23,131 nucleotides of DNA from Plakobranchus ocellatus (taxonomy: Eukaryota > Mollusca > Gastropoda > Plakobranchidae): the NCBI GenBank assembly GCA_019648995.1, contig BLXT01001415.1:805836-828966 (forward strand). Reading direction: 5' to 3'. The translations under genes and the position numbers were made by a program. Under the pieces are notes generated by a model, which worked only from the letters and a program-made list of their open reading frames with translations, was not told where the DNA came from and made no database searches. This document shows positions 1-11,000 of the stretch, piece after piece (the first letter of the stretch is position 1; every line of letters begins with the position of its first letter).

Positions 1-550
1 AAATGTAGTTTATGATCAACATCTTTCAGTACACCACATTTGCAGTGGAGAGGTTTCGGAACCCCTGGACCCTCTCTCCCTTTATTTTCACCAATCCACT
101 TGACAATCACTCACAACTTGACTTAAACCTCTTTCAAGGTTTCGGAGAAAAGATAACGTTTGTCATAAGGGGGGAAATGGAACAAATTATGATTCTCTAC
201 TATCTTGGGTTCACAAACTGTCATCGTATTACAGCGATGGATTGAGGAGTAAGATTTGGAATCTCTCTCTTTTTATGAAACAGGTCAGTTCTCTGACCTT
301 TAGAAAGGGCCTAAGAAATCTCCAAAGAGATTGCAGATTCTAATCCTATATTGAGTGTATGTAGACAGTGAAAGCTCTCAAGCTCCAGTGAGCAGCAGGA
401 ATTAAGTTATCCAAATTGACAGAAATTCTGATGATTTGATAACTTGCTTCTTTCTCGGTCAAGGCATTTGAGTTCTGATGTGCTGAAAATTATCATGCTG
501 ATATGGAACGAAATTAAAATATAACTCTAGGTCTCGACATCTAAGTAGTT

Positions 551-552
<2 letters not shown>

Positions 553-605
<53 letters not shown>
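553..605. repeat. (GA)n microsatellite
   Basis: An uninterrupted GA dinucleotide run of about 26 units, followed by a G-rich stretch. It is a simple sequence repeat with no coding content. Confidence 0.97.
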
Positions 606-607
<2 letters not shown>

Positions 608-1130
608 TGGGGGGAGAGGGGGGAGGTAGAGGCAAAGAAGTGCCGAATAAAAACTAAAAAGACTTTGCCTAAAAATAAGACTACAAATTTTCTACACGGT
701 GTGTCACTATAAATCGATCGGTTCTCTTTTCACCTTTCATAACTTGTTCAATGTGAACGTTGAAAGCATGTTAATAGCGAAATAAAAAAAAAAAAACCCA
801 GTTAAGAAACGTCATGAAACAGAATAAACTTGCTAGCGGTCTACATTATCAAAAACCTATGCAAGGTTTTTGAATTACAGTACCTTTGCTGATCTGTTTG
901 ATCAGATTGGTCCATAGAGATTACTTGGTTCATTGGACCAAACAAATTCTCCCGTGCTGTTCCATAGGTCGATCCATTGAAGCTTTGAATAGGCCTATAA
1001 TAATGTTCTCAGAAAATAAAAGGACAGACCCTCAATACATTACACCATTTTCTTTTTTATGCATTTTCTCGCATTTTGCTTAAAATATTAATTAAAGTCT
1101 TATGAACACTTTCCCGAGCCCTTTTAAAGT

Positions 1131-1174
1131 CTTCTTCTTCTTCTTCTTCTTCTTCTTCTTCTTCTTCTTCTTCT
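1131..1174. repeat. (TTC)n microsatellite
   Basis: About 15 tandem TTC units, preceded by pyrimidine-rich sequence. The poly-Phe open frame through it is an artefact of the repeat. Confidence 0.96.
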
Positions 1175-2501
1175 CGTCGACGACTACCTCGTCGCCCTGT
1201 TCCGCCCGTGTTTCTGCTGCTCTTCTCACACTGACATATGCGATCATAATTTCTTCTGTTTGTATGTTGGCAAGAAGCGTATTGTCATACTGATTTTATC
1301 CTGCTATGCACTCTTTCACAATGAAATCCGATAAGTAATTTTTTTTTTACACGAGCAAATTTTTTCAGTGTGATATGACTGTTTAATTGTCTCGCAAAAG
1401 CGCATTTGTTCCTTCTCCATCACACTGTTTTTATAGGCTCAAAGTATTAATAATCAGCAACCTGGCCTTCTCTTGAGACAAACATTTTATTGCGATTATT
1501 TAACGTGCGCCAATCATTAAGCGGAAAAAAAAAAAACAACTGTCGTGGCGTTTTCCATTAAAAAAAAAAAAATGTCATTTTCGTTTTTATAGAACTGTAC
1601 AAGCCGATTGCGTTTGCACATTGCTTTGTTGCCTCTAAAGCTTCAATATTAGTATTACCAGCTCTCACTCTATTCGGTGGATTTTTCTATCTATAAGCCC
1701 ATCACCACTATTACTTAAAGCTTCATTTTTAGCCTTACCTTACTGCTTCAGTTGTTGACCTAAGCCAGAGTTATTTTCATAATAGACATACAAAGGATTT
1801 GAACGACCTCTTTTCTCCTGCCGAGTACAATATTTATTTTGCATGCACATATCTACGAAGTAGGGAAACTAGCATTGTAACGTCACGGCTCTTTCCTCCG
1901 CGCCGCATATTGGATCCTGTCACCCATCATTGATTTTGGCTTCTTACTGTGCCGCAATCGCCTTCTACGTTTTGTCCCCTCCCTCTTAATCTGCCGTCCT
2001 TGGATCGCCCGATCTTAAACATTATAATTATTTATAAAATATTCCTCTTGGCATTCTGTGAGGCATTTGAGCTTCTATGTACATCAATAATTTTTTTCAA
2101 CACCGGAGTATTCGTGCTTTTAGAATTAGGACAACATTTTTTTCCCGTTGCGTTGTATATTTAGTAGATTCATAAAAGCTGAGTGTTCAAAAGTATCAAG
2201 CTAGCGTCTACACGTTTTTAAGTTTAACTGAACTGCACTTTAAACTATGTAGGTTTGGTTCGAACTTTCAGTAAACGAACCAATTATAAACACCAGTTAC
2301 AAAAAAATCCTCATATGTTTTTTGTTGTTTTTTTTTAAATCTGGATGTGATTAGTGAAAAGACATCTAGAACTAGATCTTTTAAGAGAGGTACAGATATT
2401 TAAATCTCGTTTAAGACCACCAAGCACAAAAGTTAAAGTCAACAAAATGACTGGACACCAATCTTGTTAGGCCGCCTTAAAATCTTGAATAATTATTATT
2501 A

Positions 2502-2508
2502 TATAAAA
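2502..2508 (+). promoter_or_regulatory. TATA-like box upstream of exon 1
   Basis: TATAAAA lies 31 bases upstream of the proposed start codon at 2539. If used, it would give a leader of only a few bases. In sequence this AT-rich such a heptamer arises often by chance, and the ATG may instead lie downstream of an untranslated exon spliced at CATAG (ending 2529). This is a weak call. Confidence 0.15.
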
Positions 2509-2538
2509 ATATTATTTTCATATGCATAGCTTGTGGGC

Positions 2539-2643
2539 ATGGATCAACACTGGGATTTAAATTCCAACAAAGGGGCATATTATTGGGAACCAGAGGCTGA
2601 CTATGAGGATGTGGGAATACAAGTAGACGGTGGTGCTGCTAAG
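2539..2643 (+). CDS. Exon 1 (putative start exon) of DEG/ENaC gene
   Basis: Encodes 35 residues starting MDQHWDLNSNKGAYYWEPEA and ending GGAAK, acidic and probably cytosolic. The ATG has G at -3 and G at +4, and an in-frame TAG lies just upstream (2527-2529). It ends in AAG|GTAAAG, a good donor, in phase 0, which matches the phase-0 start of exon 2. It lies 5.6 kb from exon 2 and has no family motif, so its membership in the gene rests on splice and phase logic alone. A competing first exon is possible at 2908-2937. Confidence 0.55.
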
Positions 2644-5493
2644 GTAAAGTTTTTAATCTTAATAAAAGACTGGTTCAATCTTCAACCCAAATGGTTTGCA
2701 AAAACGACCAAAAAAAAAAAAAAAAAAAAAAGTCGTAAAAATGCCAAACGCATGGAAATTAATAAGCCTAAATTTTGTATAACTTTCTAAAATAAACTTA
2801 GTGAGTGATTGCATCGACATTTTATCTTGATTCAATGGTCCATTTTTAAAGTTAGTCTTAATAATAGAAAGATATATGTTTTTCGTGTAGAGCCAGTCCA
2901 TAACAAGATGATATCAGGCTTTCACGACCTCCGCCAGGTAAGGAAGCTAGCGGCGGGCTAGGCAAAGTAGGATACTACCAAATGTATGTTTCGTAACTGA
3001 ACCGTTTCTCTAAAAAGAGACTTTTAATGACATCTAAGTTCATTTAACCTAAGGAAAGAATGAACTAAGAGCATTTTTATTTTTCTAAAGATGTAATTTT
3101 TAACAAACTTCAGTTAAAAAGATGGCATTCTTTAAAATCATTCCAAAGAAGAAATTATCAGATTTGCTTCCGCTCTTGTTCAAATTAATTATTATTCTCT
3201 CGATCGGTACTTTTATATATACGACAAGGCTCAATCATTTAAAGTAGACTCAACCATTAAAATTTTTTTATAATTTTAGGCGATAATAACTCCACTCTTG
3301 CGCAAAACTCCTTTATTTTCTTAAGAAGAAAAATAGAACTTTTAGAATTATTAAAGGTTTGATGGCAAACCGCTTTAGTCATCATAAACACATTCAATTC
3401 AGAGACTTTGAATAATCCCAAAAAACTGGATTTAAAGTGTTAACGTCTAGCTTCTATTGCATTTCTACCTCATTTTCATAAGCTCTACCAACAAATCTTT
3501 TTGCTTGTTACATACCATACTTACATCTTGTGCTAAGCCCAGGCTGACCCGCGGGAGTATCAGGTGAACATTTCATGAACATGGCACACTTGAACATTTG
3601 AAACTAATTTTTATTTCACTTTATTATCATTTTATGATATGCAAAGAGAATTATATGACATGTATTATATGCTCCGCGAAATGTCTGGTTATCCATTATG
3701 TATGCATATTTCTCACTTATCGAATACATTGAGCCTTTCCTTTCTTCCATTGGGCATATTCCATCACACGCTTTCATGAAATAAAGAATTTATGATTCTA
3801 CCTTGTTCTATAGGATTTTGTCTCAAAATTATACTTTCACTATTCTCTTCGTCACATGGCTTTCGACTCTTTTCGCTCACTTCTGTTGGTTATGATTCTT
3901 TGCTATTTCTCCTCCCTTGCATGATTTTAGAATAGGTTAGTCAAACTTATTCTAACAAAGTCACCATAACGCGACACTGAGCGCAACTGTGTGGAAAAAA
4001 GGTGACACACAGTTCTCACGAGATGGATAGTGGGATGTACCTCTTTTGCATTTTTTTGGAGCGAAGGGCTATAGGACAAAAAATAACTCTAAACGTTTAA
4101 ACCAAAGAGTAAAATTAAGTAATATTAAGATAACTTTAACAACGACAAAAAAAAAAACAAAAAAAAACAAAAAAATCGAAATAATTATACTAATCAAACC
4201 GGGACAAAATTGTAGTAGTAAAGGCAAAGGGATAAAATGTGTTTATTATGAGTGCTAAAAGGAGAGCGGTAGCTCATCTGGTAGGGCAGTTGGTTACCAA
4301 TCAAAGGTCCGAGGTTCGAACCCCAGTCTGGGCCAAGTCCACTGTTCATTTCATTGCTCCTTTGTGTCTACCCAGCACTAAATTGGTAGCTAGGTGTCCT
4401 ATGACCCGGCGAAATTAAAGCAACGAGGAAAGCAATGGCAAAGTACCTCATAATGCCATATGCTAAGAACAATCAGGACCTTACTCTTGGTTCCCCGATG
4501 CTAAAAGAGAAATTAGGCTCTTAAAAAAATTCTAGCTAGTTGGGTGGCCCAATGATTAAAGACTCCGCCCCTAAATTTACGGACCTTTCTGTCTTTCTGT
4601 TCACGCCTGGCGATGGTCTCTGAGCTTGAGATCTGCTCGCAGTCGACAAACTAAAAAGAAAAAATTAAAACAGAAAAAAATGACCCTCAACCCCCGTTTC
4701 GGCTACACCTGAAGGATCATTGATTTGTAAGGCTTGTAAGGTAACATATTTGAATGAAATGTTTTTATGCATGGCACACAATAAAGGTGTTTTAAGTTCA
4801 AAGAAATGAGTTGCACGGTTGATTTATAGAAACAGATTGGTGTGAAAGAAAAAGAGAATCTTCAAGCTAAGCATACTGTATAAAAGAATTTTAAAAATAA
4901 AACCTTAAGGTTATGGTTTTCATGAGAGATGCTTCAACAACTATTGAGGTATGAATGACAGAAACATTTTAAAAGATAAAAATAATTTTCTTTAACAAAA
5001 TTGTTTTATTTATTTTGATGATTATATTTATACATGTATTGTGTTATGAATAAAAAAATAATATTTGTCCAGCCTGCTTTTCGGTTTGCCCTCTCAGACC
5101 TCTATGTGACCTAATAAGAGAAGAAGAAAAAGTAAAAAATTGTCTCGTTTCAAAAAAGGTCACGTAACTAAATCCGTACAATTCTATTGGTAAACCTTTA
5201 AATATTAATTATGCTTATGCTTTATGAAGAAGGATTGGCCTATAGAGCGAAAATCGGTGGTTGGTTGGATAGAGGTGAAGGAAAAAAGAGGAAAGGGGGG
5301 TGGGGGTTAGGGATAATCATACCTCTAGCCTTGCAAGTTAACGAGTCTAAATCACAAAAGAAATGTTTCAATAGAATACCCAGCAGCAATTTTGAAATGT
5401 TAGAATAACAGGTAATTTTTCTAAAGAGCTGTTTCATGATTTATGGTGTTTTTAAGCAAACTAATTACAATATATATATATATATATATAGAT

Positions 5494-5545
<52 letters not shown>

Positions 5546-7833
5546 TATGGTATATATATGTGTGTGTGTGTATGTATGCATATTTGTGTGTAGGTAAAAA
5601 CACTAAGCTTCTCATAATTGTGAAATATAAATTCACTGAAGCAGTAAGAAAACGAGGACCGTTTCATTTTTGTTCACATGGCTCGTCCAACAAGCACGTT
5701 CTCAGGCTATTAGGCCCTTTTAAGCCAGGGCATAAATAGGAGATGCGAGCTCAAATCCGTGACAAAAACATCCTTGAAGATTTCAGTGAAGTTTAGTTAA
5801 CCATTGTGTCACCAATGCTCTCGAAACGGGGGACAAAAACAGTGACAACCGAACTAAAAAAAATCCTCTTAATTCAAAACGTGCCACCGCAAAATGCCAT
5901 ATAAATAAAGCAAGGATCAATACCTAGGCTTGTATTAGACACAAAAGAGTTTATGGAGACATAAAGCTAATTAGAAACCAACCTTAGAGCTTCTTAATAC
6001 GCACAAAACTCTTTTGACACTTCTAAATACATTGAGTTATTGAGAGGAATAATTCCTGTAAAACCAGCACAGATAAAAGATAAAACTCATTGGCCTTATC
6101 AAACCCAAGTAGGCCTAGCAATTTATATGATTAGTTAAAAATATTGAATCAACGACTTATGTGTATGATAATAATTTACAGACTGTAATATCCTGTATCC
6201 ATAGCCTTCCATAGAGTTCGTAAAAAACGTTTTTTTTCCCTGAATCAAATTGTTAATCTTTACAGCTTCTAAGTAACTCTAACAAACATGATTAACCAAT
6301 TTCCTTGCCCTCCGTACATACCACTCCTCTGTTGAGAAACATACCCAAACTATGATCTAATCTCTTCTTTTGAAATCTGATTCCTCGAGACCTACAAAAA
6401 CAAAACAAAAAACAAAAAAAAAAACAAAAACACGCATAAACATTAAAACGCCTTTCGTCACCACCATCCCCTATTGTTGAAAACAAAAATGTATTACTGT
6501 AGCTGGTAAGGAATGCTAAAGATTTTCTTTGTTGTTGCCAGCACGAAATTTGCCCTCTCCTTTCCCTTGAGTGTCTCTCATAGAATTTCAAACTGTTTCC
6601 AGTCTAAAGTATTTCGCAACAACTACCCGTATTCTCGCTTTTTCTGTCATCTTTTCCAAACCTGTATGCACATTTTCCAAAAAAAAAAAACCTCTTTGTT
6701 CATAGCTCTTTGAATTGCTTTGTCTCCCTTCAACATTGTGCTTTCCTGCATTTTTTTGTGCCTCTATAAAGTTCTTCGTGTCGTTTTTATGCTGCAGGTG
6801 TTGTTTTTCGTATTAATTATACAATGTAGAAATCTTAAATTTCCCCTACCAAGCTCTCTTCACTGCTATCTTTCCTCCACGCTCCCCATCCCCCCCCAAA
6901 AAAACAAAACAAAACAAACCACAAAAAAAAACCTTCGTATTGCTTCTCGTCTGTTAAAAATAACAAGAGATGAGTCTCAAAACTTATGTAACAATTTTAC
7001 AAAACCTAGCAATTTTTTTTATTGTAGTCGTTCTGCTTTATAAGAAGCTCCCAGCTTGAGATCTATTTTTCAATCGCCTGATTTAATAAAAAAAAAAGTA
7101 TCACAATCATGTAAACGTGACTTATTGTCCACGTACGTAAGTAGCCGTCACGCCAGGGTAGTTCATATTCTGTTCAGTGACCCAGACCAAACCTGAAAGG
7201 TCTCACAGTTGCGACTCGAAATAATTAGATTCAAGCAAAGATCCGGAACAAAGATAACACAATTTCCTCTTCACGTTCTCGTAATATTCCTTAAAACCAA
7301 ACAAAAGTGGAGCTCGATAAAGCCTCCGTCTTACAGAGCATAAGGCTAGGCTATAAGTGAGAAAAAAAAATGCAGTTAACACTATTTACCTTATTTAATA
7401 TTACCAAACATGACTGGGTCAGTTGTATCATGTAACTCGAGGCTACATACCCAAGTCTCTTTTCAAATATGAAGTTCAGTGTGGAGTTGATATAAGGCAG
7501 GAAAAAGCTGGGTTGAAAAAGAAGTGTTTAAAAGGGAAATTTCGGCTCTTCAAGCGAAAGCTTCAGTTACTTTGAATAGATTTACCTCCCCATTGAATCT
7601 TTTGTTGGAGTCCTACACGGGAAACTACAGAAAAAAAAAAAAAACAACCCAAAACCAAACCTGCTCTGAAAATGTATTGAAACATCAAGTTTAATACTTA
7701 GCGAGTATGCGAAATTACAATAATCAACATCTTGGAAAATTGTTTGGCAGCTGGCTATATGAAATAAATTATAACAATCTTGTGAACGAAATTTAAAAGA
7801 ACGACTGTCCTGTTCATCCCTCCTCTCCTCTCT

Positions 7834-7917
<84 letters not shown>

Positions 7918-7923
7918 ATACTG

Positions 7924-7955
<32 letters not shown>

Positions 7956-8011
7956 ACTACTACTACTACTTCTACTACTACTACTATTTACTACTACTGC
8001 TACTGCTACTG

Positions 8012-8043
<32 letters not shown>

Positions 8044-11000
8044 ACTACTACTACTACTACTACTACTGCTACACATATGTATGTATGTGTGTATTTATTT
8101 TGTTTAATTAAATTCATAACAGAAATCCATATTCATTGAAGTCATGTCCATTTTAAAATTGAATCGTTTCAAAATCTTTATTAAGAACCTGAAAGACATA
8201 AAATTACTTCATTAACCCATATGCTGTTATTTTTCCACAGCGACCAGAGCCTCTACAGACAATTGGTGACATTTTCTTTGACCGACGAGAGTTCAACCCT
8301 GAGACTTGTGCAGAGTACTCGCAAGACACAAAAAGTAACATAGAAAGTAATGGCCAAACATCTGTTAGAAATTTCCCAAACGGCCAACACCTTGAGGAGG
8401 ATGCCGAGGGAAACCCAAAGACTTTCAAACGGGTATTGGTACGATTTGCCGAGCGGACTTCGATGCAGGTGAGATCATTGAAAACCAATCCATACGCTTT
8501 ATGTTTTATCAGCTGTTTATTTCATGCGAGTTTTCAATGACAGAAAAGATCAATTATAACAACAGAGATGAAAGTTTAAACTAAATTGATACGAAAGATA
8601 AAAATGATAAGACGCTGGTAAAAAGAGAAAAGGAGCTTACATGCAAGTGATGATGTGATACAAAAAACAAAAAATAATGACAAATTAATAAAGTCAAGAT
8701 GCCATAAATTAATAAACATCTGCTATTTTTCACTTCTTAATCTCAGGGCGTTCCGTACATCTATGCATCTTCTGTATGGTATGCCAAAGTTGGGTGGTCT
8801 CTGCTCTTCCTAGTTGGTTTTGGAATGATGGTCGCCCATCTCTACCTGCTCTTTGACGAATTCTATGAGTGAGTAAAGCATAGCAATTTTCGAGTTGAAA
8901 TGTTGATTTCTAGTTCTATTGCATTCCTTTGCGTTTTCATAAGTTCAAACTACAATTAAAAGTTAAGAAGGCTTTTCTGTTTTCAGAATTTGTAATCCAT
9001 CTTTTCCTGCTCCAAGACGGGCGAGTTCTTTAAGTGAATGTAGCATATCAACTATGAGTTTGTTGGAGGGGCATAAATGGCATATTAGCTTGTGAATCCG
9101 CTCTGAGATTTGCAGGGACCTTTCTTTTTTAGAATCCGCTCCCGAAGCCATGGCTTGATGAGGGCTGAAAGTCTGAGATCATTTTGATATGGAAGGATTG
9201 TGCGCGCTAAAAATTAATGCTTTGTTGCATCTGGAAAGATGGCAAGGCTAATTCCTATTCGCTCATTAATAGGTCCTATCAATAAAGTTTGGAAGACACG
9301 GTTTTCCTGGTTCATTATTGTAATCCATCATCATCGTGCTTACTCTGGCATGTTATTTGAGAAAATATAGCTAAGATGTTGGCCATAAATTACCTAGGTC
9401 TTATACGACGTCATTATTGCGGTGGCACAAAACCTTGAGCAACTATTTTTAAAATTTTAGAAATTTTAGAAAAGACCAAAGTAAGACGTATTAATAGCCT
9501 ATGTATAAACCTGCATTTCATAAAAAAATATCCAGAAGGTAAAAATTATTCTAGGAGCGTCAAAACAAAAACAAAAACAAAAAAATTTATTAAGTCGTTA
9601 TATGAAGGTGCATTTCATAAAAATATCCAAACGAGATATAATGGTCTTGGAGTGTCAAAAAAGGTAACTTTCTTGAACTGCCTAAGACCACTTTTAGTGA
9701 AGAATATTGGGTTGGAATTCCACGGGAGTTGCATCTGTAGTTTTTTTAAATGAAGAGTCTCAAATCTGTTGGATTTATTTATTAGCATAAATATTGCAAA
9801 GTAAGAAAAATTTGAAAATGGAAAAATCAATAGGGTGTGCACAAAAAATACACCGAACATTATTATTCCTCCAGCTAAGTCGCATTAACGTAATGCGAAT
9901 ATTTAGACTGTGCTTCAGATGAGCATTAGGCCTTCAATTTATTTGTTTCCATGCTGCTTAGCTGATTGTGAAAGCAGTTTTACTGTGCTGTTTATCGATG
10001 ATCGTGATAAAAAAGACCTTATCAGTTTTTAATGTTTTGGTTTCGTCTTAAAAAAGTATAAGTGTAGGATAACTAATGCTCAATTTCAAGTAGCTAATCA
10101 TATCGCCATTGCAAAAAGTATATTGTTTCAGCCTCGAGCAACACTATTCCCTAAACACTTCCTAATCTAATCCCATCATCCTTGTCATCATGATGACCAT
10201 CGTCACACCATCTTCATGATCATGATGATGATGATAGGGATGATGATAATCATCACCATCATCGTCTTCACATCGCCATAAAATCGCCAGGTGTACCCGC
10301 ACCTGCAGTGGCAGCATTACCAATATGACGATTGCCATTTTCATTTATCTTCAATCAATATTCTGATAAAGACATACATAGCGGTATTGTAATTCTATAA
10401 AATTGATGAGAAGTATATTCTTTTAAAAAATATATTCATATTTTTGTTTCACAAATTTAAGTATTTTTTAAACGTCTCCAGATACGACACACACTCGACA
10501 GTTTCTCTTGGTTTCAGCACACTTACCTTCCCCGCAGTTACAATTTGTAACGTCAACCCTATCAAAAGGTCCAGGTAGGTTAGTAATCATTTTATAAAGA
10601 GTGAGATTGCTTGTTTAAATTAAAAAGTCAACATAGCTCTATACTCGAATTCGATCTGCCTACATCTGACTCGTGTGGCTGTATGGCAATGTTTAAGTGG
10701 ATTGTCAGTTGGTAATAGTCCAGACAGTTCCATCGACGCGAACGAATTACCACAATTAAATTAAGTTGACTCGTGAAGTTTCCTTCTTTAGAAATATACC
10801 ACATTGCGCCAGAGCGAATGTTCGTAAAGAATCGGACCAAATCCCTGTGAAAAGTGAAGCTGTATTAATGGTTAAATATTTTATTTATGTTTATATTTCT
10901 GACATAAATGTATTACTCATCAAACTTCAAGTTTAAGTCTTTTTTCTCTAAAATTCAATGCTAAAGTTTTCTTATTTTGAGCAATAGTTAAAACAGAACA

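Larger units (their letters stand above)
1..2538. other. Upstream non-coding region
   Basis: I see no supportable gene here. The stretch is AT-rich and holds a (GA)n tract (553-605), a (TTC)n tract (1131-1174), several poly-A/T runs, and a short hairpin AAAAACCT/AGGTTTTT near 852-873. About 1875-2000 is less AT-rich and contains ACGTCA, a CRE-like half site, at 1879. Open frames here (for example 12-245 on the plus strand) have no recognisable protein character. The region could hold the promoter and non-coding 5' exons of the channel gene that starts at 2539, but nothing in the sequence proves this. Confidence 0.5.
2644..8240 (+). other. Intron 1
   Basis: A 5.6-kb phase-0 intron with a GTAAAG donor and a TTTTTCCACAG acceptor. 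It carries a tRNA-derived SINE (4261-4498), two degenerate SINE-like pieces (about 4541-4800 and 5640-5835), a (TA)n/(TG)n tract (5469-5571), a compound (CTA/CTG)n array (7836-8072) and many A/T runs. The stretches 2940-4250, 5840-7830 and 8073-8240 show nothing I can identify. Confidence 0.6.
8869..10481 (+). other. Intron 3
   Basis: A 1.6-kb phase-2 intron. It contains one copy of a dispersed repeat (about 9090-9190), a degenerate direct duplication (9489-9565 and 9586-9660) and an imperfect ATC/GAT trinucleotide-rich stretch (about 10167-10268). Confidence 0.88.

Noticed and set aside
12-245. 77-residue plus-strand open frame at the left edge
   Set aside because: It has no motif, no codon signal I can see and no flanking splice logic. 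It could be chance or the end of an exon from an upstream gene.
852-941. Short inverted repeats (AAAAACCT/AGGTTTTT and TTGGTCCA/TGGACCAA) as a possible MITE
   Set aside because: The two hairpins are separate. I found no shared terminal inverted repeat or target-site duplication around them.
4261-4335. Functional tRNA gene
   Set aside because: Boxes A and B are good, but the anticodon and T stems pair poorly. A non-tRNA body and flanking duplication mark it as a SINE.
7755-8117. Minus-strand open frame with poly-Ser, Ala and Val
   Set aside because: It is a translation of the (CTA/CTG)n array, with no non-repeat protein character.
10628-10840. 70-residue minus-strand open frame in intron 4
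   Set aside because: It has no recognisable family and lies inside an intron well defined by phase-matched exons 4 and 5.
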